A stretch of DNA of 64,000 nucleotides from Psychrosphaera saromensis (GTDB lineage Bacteria; Pseudomonadota; Gammaproteobacteria; Enterobacterales; Alteromonadaceae), in NCBI RefSeq assembly GCF_002954545.1, contig NZ_MSCH01000003.1, positions 1,700,824-1,764,823 on the forward strand, given 5' to 3'. How positions within the stretch are numbered: the first letter of the stretch is position 1; each line of letters opens with the position of its first letter. The notes beneath the pieces were generated by a model that was not told the DNA's origin, searched no databases, and saw only the letters and a list, made by a program, of their open reading frames with translations. Made by a program: the position numbers and the translations under genes. Below are positions 54,658 to 62,396 of the stretch, one piece after another.

Positions 54658-54713
54658 ATGTGGCCTTAAGTTTTAGGCCACATGCTTTATAAAACTAATC
54701 TGTTTTATAAAGC
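54658..54713. terminator. Two adjacent perfect hairpins between convergent genes
   Basis: First: ATGTGGCCT (54658-54666) with AGGCCACAT (54675-54683). Second, starting on the next base: GCTTTATAAAAC (54684-54695) with GTTTTATAAAGC (54702-54713). They lie in the 106-bp convergent gap and probably stop transcription, although neither has a long T tract. Confidence 0.55.
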
Positions 54714-54737
54714 TAATACATTTTACCGAGAGTTGTT

Positions 54738-55562
54738 CTAACTTTTTTTACAGCTTCCTACCTCAATGTTGTCCTGTGAATTACCGACAAGATCACTGGT
54801 CATTATCGCTAACGTTTCTTCACCTACTGACTCACTATCGCCAAAGGTTGATGATTGTTTTCTTGTATAAGTTTGGCTGGTATTTACTAGGCGGTTACCC
54901 ACTACTTGATATTGGCTTGTCGAAGTTTGTTCCATTTCAAGACTAAAAAATACGTAAGCACTACCACTACCGGCAAACGTTAATTCACTTTCTATTGGGA
55001 CTCCTTGGTTATCTACTACCAGTCGATATTGACCTGCAAATTCGTCAATATACTCCCTTGCGTCTTCTCCAGTAATAATACTCTCAATAGGCAGATCAAA
55101 AATTAATTCCGTTGCAGAACTGCCTCGATGTTCTATTGTTTTTTCACTGGCAAATTTTGCTTTGTTTAAAAAGCGTAATAAAGAAGATGCTGATGATAAT
55201 TGCTCTAAAAGATCTGAGCTTTCAACACGAGACATGGCACTTAAGGTTGGTGTGTTCGCACCTTCATCCTGCTCTTTTTGGGACTCTTCTTTAGCTACCT
55301 TGTCGAGTATGTCTTTGTTGTAAGTTATTTGTAGGCCTTTATGGTTATAACTTAACGGTAAAGTGATAAGTCCACTTTTAGCTTCGTCGTCTTTGCCTGA
55401 GGTTTCTGTGTATTTTGAGGTGAATTCAACATTGATGGCCGAGTCGCCGTTTAAGGTTTCTAACTTTGATTTAACATCACTTAATGTATCGGCGTTCACA
55501 GAAAAATTAACAGATGAAACAAGCAAAAGACTGACGGCCAGATAGACACGATTGAATGACAT
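54738..55562 (-). CDS. Secreted protein of unknown function
   Basis: About 274 residues from the ATG at 55562, selected over 55580 because GGAG lies properly before it. Signal peptide YLAVSLLLVSSVNFSVNA. The mature part has a charged low-complexity stretch (KEESQKEQDEGANTP), a helix, then beta-rich sequence (YRLVVDNQGVPIESELTFAGSG). A Cys near the C-terminus (VGSCKKS). Not recognised. Monocistronic. Confidence 0.7.
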   Translation of the reverse strand: MSFNRVYLAVSLLLVSSVNFSVNADTLSDVKSKLETLNGDSAINVEFTSKYTETSGKDDEAKSGLITLPLSYNHKGLQITYNKDILDKVAKEESQKEQDEGANTPTLSAMSRVESSDLLEQLSSASSLLRFLNKAKFASEKTIEHRGSSATELIFDLPIESIITGEDAREYIDEFAGQYRLVVDNQGVPIESELTFAGSGSAYVFFSLEMEQTSTSQYQVVGNRLVNTSQTYTRKQSSTFGDSESVGEETLAIMTSDLVGNSQDNIEVGSCKKS

Positions 55563-55696
55563 AACAAACTCCATTTTCATAAATTTTTATTCTTAATTTT
55601 AGAGTCTAGAGTTTGTTAATTCGTCATTAAAGTCAAACCTATCTTTGTAAATAAATGTATGAGCTGTAGATACTATTGTTAATTGTAACCTCGATA

Positions 55697-56701
55697 TTAA
55701 TAGTAACGCAGCTCTTGTACCTTACCCCAAAACACTCTGTAAGAATAAGCCGTGTACATCAAAATCGTAGGTACCACCACAATAGCGCCGTACAGTAAGA
55801 AGTTTAATGCCTCTGGTGCCGCAACTGCCTGCCAAATAGTTAATTGATTTGGCACTATGTACGGAAAGAAACTAAAACCTAATCCAGCAAAACTTAAGGT
55901 AAATATTAAAATACATAGTAAGAAGGGGAAACCTGCTCCTGTGTGTGGATTTTTTTGTAAGCGTTTTAACAACATAAATGCCAGGGCAAATAACGCACCA
56001 CACACTATTGGAATTGGCATCAAAAATAAGATGTTAGGGAAGGTGAACCACTTAGCGTAAATATCTGGATTAAATAATAAGTTAGTCGCCGATACTGTTG
56101 CGATACCAATAAAGGCAATAACCAAAGTTCGTTTTGCGGTTTTGATTGATTTTAACTGTAGCTCTCCTTCGGTTTTCATTACCAACCAAGTTGCGCCAAT
56201 AAAGCAATAAGCACAGCTAACGCCAATCGCACTGAGCATGGCAAATAAGTAACCAGATAGAGAAGTATCAAAGCCGTTCACATACATGCCAAGCATATAA
56301 CCTTGGGTTAACGCTGCAAATAAAGATCCTAGCTTAAATAATTTATCCCACGTAGGACGATGACCAAAAGACGCTTTGGCACGAAAGTCAAAAGCCACAC
56401 CTCGTAAAATAAGCCCAATCAACATAAAGGTTGCGGGTAAATATAATGCTTTGAGTGTCAGGCTATGTGCGGCAGGAAAAGCAATAAGTAACAAACCAAT
56501 TGCCAATACTAGCCAGGTTTCATTGGCATCCCAAAATGGACCAATGGAGGCCACCATAATGTCGGCATGTTGTTGGTTATCCAGTGGTAGCAACATGCCA
56601 ACACCAAGATCGTAACCGTCTAAAATTGCATACATTAAAACGGATAATCCCATTAAGCCAACAAATATAACGGCTAGAGTCTCTTTATCAAACATGATCA
56701 T
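55697..56701 (-). CDS. cydB: Cytochrome bd-type quinol oxidase subunit II
   Basis: 334 residues, about eight to nine helices: MYAILDGYDLGVGMLLPL, GPFWDANETWLVLAIGLLLIAFP (the CydB signature GPFWDGNEVW in near-exact form), LILRGVAFDFR, and TILMYTAYSYRVFWGKV at the end. Forms the bd oxidase with CydA in the inner membrane. It overlaps cydA by 14 bp, so translation is coupled. No cydX-like small gene follows. Confidence 0.95.
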   Translation of the reverse strand: MIMFDKETLAVIFVGLMGLSVLMYAILDGYDLGVGMLLPLDNQQHADIMVASIGPFWDANETWLVLAIGLLLIAFPAAHSLTLKALYLPATFMLIGLILRGVAFDFRAKASFGHRPTWDKLFKLGSLFAALTQGYMLGMYVNGFDTSLSGYLFAMLSAIGVSCAYCFIGATWLVMKTEGELQLKSIKTAKRTLVIAFIGIATVSATNLLFNPDIYAKWFTFPNILFLMPIPIVCGALFALAFMLLKRLQKNPHTGAGFPFLLCILIFTLSFAGLGFSFFPYIVPNQLTIWQAVAAPEALNFLLYGAIVVVPTILMYTAYSYRVFWGKVQELRYY

Positions 56702-58130
56702 TCTCCACTTTTTTGTCTAAATTGGTGTCTAGGCTGTTGGTGACTGTGCTCTTTGTGACTGCGCTATTAAGCAGAATACTTTTTTCTTCATTTTCCTGTT
56801 CTTGCTCATTTAGCTGATCAGAGATTTCTTCAATCTCTACTGCTCTGCGCGCCATCACAAAAATGGTGTGTAAATACGCGTATAACAAACCAAGATAGAC
56901 AATTACATACAGGGCAAGTGAGATAGCTACATTCTCCGGAGCGATATCAGTGGCCGCTTCTTTTACCGTTAATACGCCAGAGACAATATAAGGTTGACGG
57001 CCAATCTCGGTTACATACCAGCCCGCCAATGTAGCGACCCAACCTGAAAAGCTAAGCGTGACTAATACTTTTAACATCCAGTTCGGTAATTCGTTGTTTT
57101 TGTACAAGGTTAAACGAGTAACCCAGGCAACCAATAACAACAACATACCTAAGCCAACCATGACTCTAAATGAATAAAATACAGGTTTGACTGGTGGATG
57201 TTTACCTACAAATTCGTTTAACCCTTTGATCTCTCCGTCTGCATCGTGAGTTAAAATTAAACTTGCCATGTTAGGTATGCCAATTTCAAAATGGTTACTA
57301 CGAGTTTCTTCATCAGGAATGGCAAATAACAATAAAGGTGCGCCTTTCTCTGTTTCCCAAACACCTTCCATTGCTGCAATCTTTTGTGGCTGATGCTCTA
57401 AGGTATTTAATCCGTGTAAGTCACCAACAAACGCTTGTACAGGCGTTAATATCATGGCGGCGGTTAAGGCGACTTTAAGCGTCATTTTAGGCGCTCGTTT
57501 GTTGTCACCATGTAATAAACGGTATGCACTAATGCCGGCAATTAAAAACGATGCAGTAATAGCCGAGGCTAACAACACATGGAAAAATCGATACGGAAAT
57601 GATGGGTTAAATATAATCGCTAACCAGTCGGTTGGAATAACCACACCGTCTCGCATTTCAAAGCCTGTTGGCGTGTGCATCCATGAGTTTAACGACAATA
57701 TCCAAAATGCCGACATAGTAGTACCAAGGGCAACAATGGCGGTTGCCAATGTATGAACCTTTTGTGGTACTCGCTGACTACCAAATAACATAATGCCTAA
57801 AAACGTGGCTTCTAAGAAAAACGCCGTGAGCACTTCGTAACCCAGCAAAGGTCCTGCGACATTACCAACCTTTTCCATAAACCCTGGCCAGTTGGTACCA
57901 AATTGGAATGACATAGTGATCCCACTTACCACACCAAGAGCAAAGGTTAAGGCGAATATCTTCACCCAAAAACGATAAGCGCGCATCCAAATAGGATCGG
58001 CGGTTTGGTCAAAACGTATTTTAAAAAACAACAAAAACCAGCATAGCGCTATGGTGATAGTTGGAAATAAAATATGGAAACTGATATTGGTTGCAAATTG
58101 AATTCGAGATAACAATAACGTGTCTAACAT
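56688..58130 (-). CDS. cydA: Cytochrome bd-type quinol oxidase subunit I, short Q-loop (CioA-like)
   Basis: 480 residues: RIQFATNISFHILFPTITIALCW at the N-terminus (split by residues, with the heme-ligand His), SGITMSFQFGTNWPGFMEKVG, the central LEHQPQKIAAMEG with the quinol-site GRQPYIVSGVLTVKEA, and a C-terminal Glu/Gln-rich tail of ~45 residues. The short loop between helices 6 and 7 marks the CioA-type, often linked to cyanide tolerance and microaerobic growth. It follows the GbsR-type gene after 125 bp; likely one operon. Confidence 0.94.
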   Translation of the reverse strand: MLDTLLLSRIQFATNISFHILFPTITIALCWFLLFFKIRFDQTADPIWMRAYRFWVKIFALTFALGVVSGITMSFQFGTNWPGFMEKVGNVAGPLLGYEVLTAFFLEATFLGIMLFGSQRVPQKVHTLATAIVALGTTMSAFWILSLNSWMHTPTGFEMRDGVVIPTDWLAIIFNPSFPYRFFHVLLASAITASFLIAGISAYRLLHGDNKRAPKMTLKVALTAAMILTPVQAFVGDLHGLNTLEHQPQKIAAMEGVWETEKGAPLLLFAIPDEETRSNHFEIGIPNMASLILTHDADGEIKGLNEFVGKHPPVKPVFYSFRVMVGLGMLLLLVAWVTRLTLYKNNELPNWMLKVLVTLSFSGWVATLAGWYVTEIGRQPYIVSGVLTVKEAATDIAPENVAISLALYVIVYLGLLYAYLHTIFVMARRAVEIEEISDQLNEQEQENEEKSILLNSAVTKSTVTNSLDTNLDKKVENDHV

Positions 58131-58255
58131 GTCGGCCTCGTTCGCTCATATAATGAGTGGTTAAGAAATAAATATGTTGTTGAGTGTGCTTTGTTTAAAT
58201 GACTGAGCTTGATTAACCGCTTAGCCATTATGAATAATTTAGTAGCGAGCTTGTA

Positions 58256-58804
58256 TTAGTTGCCAGACCTAAGCAGCTTATCTTTCATGTCTAATACCTT
58301 GCCAACGCCAGCACCTAGTTTCATTAAGGTTTTTAGTTTTTCAGGGCTCATGTTTTGCAGCTCACTTGCCCATAAAGTAACGGACTCAAGTAAGTCATGA
58401 ATTTCATGCATCTTCTCTTGCGCGTACTCTTCTTGCTGGTTAGCGGGTTGGTCTAAAATACTTGAACGTAACAAGGATAGAGTCGGGTCCATTTCACGTT
58501 TTCGGCGTTCTTCAAACACGCGTGTGGCTAAATCCCAAATACTGCCTGCAGGTGCATAGTAATCTTTTCTATCGCCAGGAATATGTTGGACTTGGATTAA
58601 GCGCCAAGACTGTAATTCTTTAATTCCCATGCTGACGTTGCCACGAGAAATATTTAATGTTTCAGCCAATTCGTTGGCACTGACTGGATTTTCGCTGACA
58701 ATAATCAACCCAATCATTTGACCAACCGTACGGTTAAAGCCCCAACGACTGCCCATTTCACCACAGTGCATAACAAACGATTCTAGTTTTGGACTAAGTA
58801 ACAT
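58256..58804 (-). CDS. GbsR/MarR-family transcriptional regulator
   Basis: 182 residues with a winged helix-turn-helix at ~40-85 (VSANELAETLNISRGNVSMGIKELQSWRLIQ, split by turns) and a wing RKDYYAP. The N-terminus FVMHCGEMGSRWGFNRTVGQMIGLI matches the GbsR group rather than plain MarR. The C-terminal helices would dimerise. It sits directly upstream of cydAB on the same strand. A 14-bp inverted repeat 10 bp before its start and a perfect FNR-type box further upstream suggest autoregulation and oxygen control of the three genes. Confidence 0.9.
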   Translation of the reverse strand: MLLSPKLESFVMHCGEMGSRWGFNRTVGQMIGLIIVSENPVSANELAETLNISRGNVSMGIKELQSWRLIQVQHIPGDRKDYYAPAGSIWDLATRVFEERRKREMDPTLSLLRSSILDQPANQQEEYAQEKMHEIHDLLESVTLWASELQNMSPEKLKTLMKLGAGVGKVLDMKDKLLRSGN

Positions 58805-58813
58805 ATCAAACCT

Positions 58814-58847
58814 TTCTAAAGTTTCAGTAATTTCTGAAACTTTAGAA
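58814..58847. promoter_or_regulatory. 14-bp inverted repeat, probable GbsR-type operator
   Basis: TTCTAAAGTTTCAG, six-base spacer, CTGAAACTTTAGAA: perfect symmetry, ending 10 bp upstream of the regulator start codon. If FNR activates from the box at 58854 with the usual -41.5 spacing, this repeat covers about -28 to +5, where an autorepressor would sit. Confidence 0.75.
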
Positions 58848-58853
58848 CTTAAC

Positions 58854-58867
58854 TTGATCTAGATCAA
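58854..58867. promoter_or_regulatory. FNR/ANR-type box
   Basis: TTGATCTAGATCAA fits TTGATnnnnATCAA exactly and is fully palindromic. It lies upstream of the regulator-cydAB genes, which in many gammaproteobacteria respond to low oxygen. Confidence 0.8.
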
Positions 58868-58995
58868 GCATTATCTTTGAAATTAAGGTTTTATTTGTGG
58901 CTGAATAAATAGCAGGAATGAAAAAGAAAAATAAGCCTGTAGCAGAAGGTGTAATGAATAGCCGTGTTCACTTTGTTTAGGGCTGGTGGTAGAGA

Positions 58996-59026
58996 AACAA
59001 AAGGCTAGTTAAACTAGCCTTTTGTT
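58996..59026 (-). terminator. Terminator of the third TonB receptor
   Basis: Perfect 15-bp stem AACAAAAGGCTAGTT (58996-59010) with AACTAGCCTTTTGTT (59012-59026), about 30 bp after the receptor stop codon on the minus strand. It separates the receptor from the regulator-cydAB unit. Confidence 0.82.
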
Positions 59027-59055
59027 ATTTATATAAATGAGTTTAAAGAGATTTT

Positions 59056-61218
59056 CTAAAACTCTATTTGTAAACCAATGGATGGAATTGGTGTATCTGG
59101 GAACTGGTATGAAGGATCTCTTTCAGTGTAGTCCTCGTTGTAATCATAGCCTGTTAAGCTTTTCTTACCGTACACATTGAGCACTTCAAAGTATAAGTTA
59201 GTTTCTTGTCCCCACCATTGAGTTTTGTAATCAAGTCTAACGTCTAAACGATGAAAATCATCTAAACGTTGTTCGTTTATGCCACCTTCAATTGGGTCAT
59301 AAAAGATTGGCTCTTGGCTGCTATCCGGTTCGTTGTTAACCAGAGGGTATACAGGAACGGCACCATTGATTGGTGTATATAAAGCACCACTTTGGAAGCG
59401 CCAGCGGCCACCAAATTGCCAGTTGTCGTTTATTTCGTAGTTAGCGACTAAGTTAATGATCCAAGGTTTATCAAATTCATAATTAAACTCATCTCCGGTT
59501 AATTCATTAGTACGCTCTGTTTTACTGTAAGCGATACTTAACCAACCATACCAGTTGTCAGAAATTGCTTTGTTTAGTAGAAACTCAACACCGTACGCGG
59601 TGCCAACTCCGGCATTTAAATAGTTGTCGGCTTGCATTAAATCATTTTCAACTGCGCTGTCTCTGTCAGTTAAAGATGTTACTTGTTGAGATGGATTACT
59701 AACAATTAAGTCATCCATATCTTTGTAATAACTTTCTATGCGCCATGCCCAATCTGAGTCACCTTCGTATTCGATACCAAATATGTAATGCTCGGCCGTA
59801 ACTTGGTCTAAGTTCAAGCTACCAAAGGTTTCCGATAAGTATTTATATTCTCTAAACCATTGGTGATGTTGGCCGTATGCGAATTTTAATCCGTAATCAT
59901 CAAAGGCTTGCCATTTCAGCATCAATCTTGGCTCTGCTATGGTTTCATCATTAAAGTCGTTAGTATTTACCGCGCCGCCTAAACGTAGCATAACGGAATC
60001 TGATAAATCCCAGTCGTAATCAGCAAACACTGTCATAAAACTAATGTCTATTTCTGCCGCTTCTGAAACCGATGGTGCGTAGTAACTAGGTGCACAAATT
60101 TCAAACTCATTATTACAAGGTGAGCTTTTGCCCGTTACTTGGTAATCAATGTTTTGTTGTCTGAATTCAAAACCAGAGTTTAACGCGCCACTATCGAATA
60201 ACTGGGTATTGAGTACTTTAAACATGCTGTCGGTGGTAATTGCATTAAGCTCGATTATTTGACCAACAAAAAAGTCTGAATTACGAACTAAACGGTTAAG
60301 GAATACTTGCGTTTGACCAAAGTCAGACTCATTGGTCCAAATAATACTTTGGTTGTCGTAATAGGTTTCAAAGCCAATGCCGCCGGTTAGTTCAGGATTC
60401 TTTTGTACTTGTGAAGATTCGTCAGAGAATAACAATTCAACATCATCATTAGCGCCAGTGGCTTGCACAACAATTTTATTATTGTCGTCAAGGTAATTGA
60501 TGTATTTGAATTGGTAATCGTTATTGATAGGTGCTTGGGTAAATTTAAAATCTTCATCATCTAAAAATGCATCTATATAAATATGGATCAAACTTTGTCT
60601 GGCCGCTAAATAAAATGCTGACGAGTCAGTTAGTTTAGATTCAATCAATAAGCCTGTACGTAAAAAGCTAAAGTCAGCGACACCGCTAAAGTCTTTAATT
60701 TCTGGGTCTCTTAATTTAGTGTCGATAACTCCACCAATAGAGTCAGAGAAACCAGACTCCCAAGCGCCGGTTTTTAATTCAAAGCTTTTAATCAGGTTAG
60801 GGTGAAAGCTACTGTAACTATCGTTATGAAATACATAACCGACAGGCACGCCGTCGGTTTGATAATACATATCACTTGGCGAGCTACCTCTTACTGCAGG
60901 TGCAAAACCATTAGCCAGTACGACACCCGGTAAGCTTTCAATTGCTCTTATTGGATCATTACCCGCACCTGGTACTTTTAATATTTTGTCTGAGCTTAAT
61001 TCGATGCCAGAGTCTCTGCTGCCAATAACGCGAATTGTTTCAGGCGGGCGGCCGACACTCGTTAATTGAGGAGGCGCTGTTAAAGGTTGCTCAACCTCAT
61101 CTTCAGTTGTCGAAACTTCTACCTCTGGGCTAGCTTCAATTAGCTTGGCGTCAGTCGCATTAGCCATCAATGGTAATAGACCAACTATTAAAAGTGGGGT
61201 AAATGATAAATATCGCAA
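59056..61218 (-). CDS. TonB-dependent receptor (short plug type)
   Basis: 720 residues. Signal peptide MRYLSFTPLLIVGLLPLMANA; an acidic Thr/Glu linker; the plug RPPETIRVIGSRDSG, DPIRAIESLPGVVLANGFAPAVRGSSPSDMYYQTDGVPVGY (split by turns); the barrel ends IPSIGLQIEF. The RGSSPSDMYYQTDGVPV type of plug resembles receptors of unknown cargo whose barrel lacks a CarboxypepD-like front domain. It has its own terminator and a 200-bp promoter region shared with the divergent DHH-family gene. Confidence 0.9.
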   Translation of the reverse strand: MRYLSFTPLLIVGLLPLMANATDAKLIEASPEVEVSTTEDEVEQPLTAPPQLTSVGRPPETIRVIGSRDSGIELSSDKILKVPGAGNDPIRAIESLPGVVLANGFAPAVRGSSPSDMYYQTDGVPVGYVFHNDSYSSFHPNLIKSFELKTGAWESGFSDSIGGVIDTKLRDPEIKDFSGVADFSFLRTGLLIESKLTDSSAFYLAARQSLIHIYIDAFLDDEDFKFTQAPINNDYQFKYINYLDDNNKIVVQATGANDDVELLFSDESSQVQKNPELTGGIGFETYYDNQSIIWTNESDFGQTQVFLNRLVRNSDFFVGQIIELNAITTDSMFKVLNTQLFDSGALNSGFEFRQQNIDYQVTGKSSPCNNEFEICAPSYYAPSVSEAAEIDISFMTVFADYDWDLSDSVMLRLGGAVNTNDFNDETIAEPRLMLKWQAFDDYGLKFAYGQHHQWFREYKYLSETFGSLNLDQVTAEHYIFGIEYEGDSDWAWRIESYYKDMDDLIVSNPSQQVTSLTDRDSAVENDLMQADNYLNAGVGTAYGVEFLLNKAISDNWYGWLSIAYSKTERTNELTGDEFNYEFDKPWIINLVANYEINDNWQFGGRWRFQSGALYTPINGAVPVYPLVNNEPDSSQEPIFYDPIEGGINEQRLDDFHRLDVRLDYKTQWWGQETNLYFEVLNVYGKKSLTGYDYNEDYTERDPSYQFPDTPIPSIGLQIEF

Positions 61219-61414
61219 AACACATCCTATTATAATTACGTGGTTTATTTTGTTCGTATGTCACCTTATACGTTAAATGTGACAAAATGGATCTTAATTA
61301 ATTTCAAGATGTTAATATATACCAATCGTATCTTAAATAAATACGGTTTTATCTGGAGGTTCTCGAATATTTAATTCAGAATCCCCGCAAATTACTGTAG
61401 AAATTGGAAATTAA

Positions 61415-62242
61415 ATGTCTCACTTGTGTATTTATCATAAAAGTTGCCCAGACGGGTTTGGCGCAGCACTAGCTGTAAACGTATTTTTGCAACGAGAGCA
61501 TAGCGAAGATGAACATGAATGGTTACCGGCTCGCCACGATGATGATGCACCAGATGTAACAGGCAAACATGTTTACATTGTTGACTTTGCTTATTCTAGA
61601 GAGACGTTAATTAAGATGCATGAACAAGCTGCATCGTTAATTGTTATTGACCATCACAAAACGGCACAAGCGGCATTGGAAGGATTGGACTTTTGCCAAT
61701 TTGATATGAGCAAAAGTGGCGCGTATTTAGCGTGGGAACACTTTAATAAAGACTTACCTGTGCCTAAGTTAATTGCTTATATTCAAGATCGTGATATCTG
61801 GCAGTGGAAATTACCAGATAGCAAAGAGTTCTCTGCTGGTTTACAACTAATGGAAATGAGTTTTGAAACTTGGAGTGAGTTGTTAACTGATGAGGCTGTG
61901 TTGCCAATTATAGAGCAGGGCAGAACTATCTTAGCTTACCAACAAATGGAAATTAAACGCGCGATGAAGAAAACGCCTGAGATGATCACATTATGTGGTT
62001 ACTTAGTGCCATGCGTGAATACCACAACGTTGATTAGTGATTTGGGTAATGAGTTATGCCAAGGGCATCCTTTTGCTGCTATGTATTTTGAAACAGACAC
62101 TAAACGCATTTATTCATTACGTTCATCTGCAGATGGTATTGATGTGTCGGCCATTGCCAATAAGTTTGGTGGAGGCGGTCACTTTAATGCAGCAGGTTTT
62201 TCTGTTGAAAAACCAGCGATAACATTCCCTAACGTGGATTAG
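61415..62242 (+). CDS. DHH-family phosphoesterase
   Basis: 275 residues: DGFGAAL near residue 13 (motif I), VDFAY (motif II), IDHHK with D79-H80-H81 (DHH motif), and the DHHA1-like C-terminal stretch ending NKFGGGGHFNAAGF. No RecJ-specific extra domain, so a small phosphoesterase of the nanoRNase / oligoribonuclease-like type is likely, with Mn2+ at the DHH site. Cytoplasmic. Bidirectional terminator after it. Confidence 0.85.
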   Translation: MSHLCIYHKSCPDGFGAALAVNVFLQREHSEDEHEWLPARHDDDAPDVTGKHVYIVDFAYSRETLIKMHEQAASLIVIDHHKTAQAALEGLDFCQFDMSKSGAYLAWEHFNKDLPVPKLIAYIQDRDIWQWKLPDSKEFSAGLQLMEMSFETWSELLTDEAVLPIIEQGRTILAYQQMEIKRAMKKTPEMITLCGYLVPCVNTTTLISDLGNELCQGHPFAAMYFETDTKRIYSLRSSADGIDVSAIANKFGGGGHFNAAGFSVEKPAITFPNVD

Positions 62243-62307
62243 TTGATTTAGTTTCTGGTTTGATAAGAATTTATAATCAAATCAAATCAAAGCAAGATAA
62301 ACAGAAC

Positions 62308-62346
62308 AAAAAAGGCCGCGTATTATGGTTAATACGCGGCCTTTTT
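62308..62346. terminator. Bidirectional terminator
   Basis: Perfect 17-bp stem (62309-62325 with 62330-62346) with A and T tracts at the ends, between the DHH gene and the convergent acyl-CoA dehydrogenase gene. Confidence 0.92.
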
Positions 62347-62396
62347 ATATGCATTTTATTGTTTTGTTAGATAACGTACTCAGAAACTAGAGCAGC

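Noticed and set aside
55600-55696. Possible cydX-like small gene after cydB
   Set aside because: No short frame with the expected single Trp-rich helix is found.
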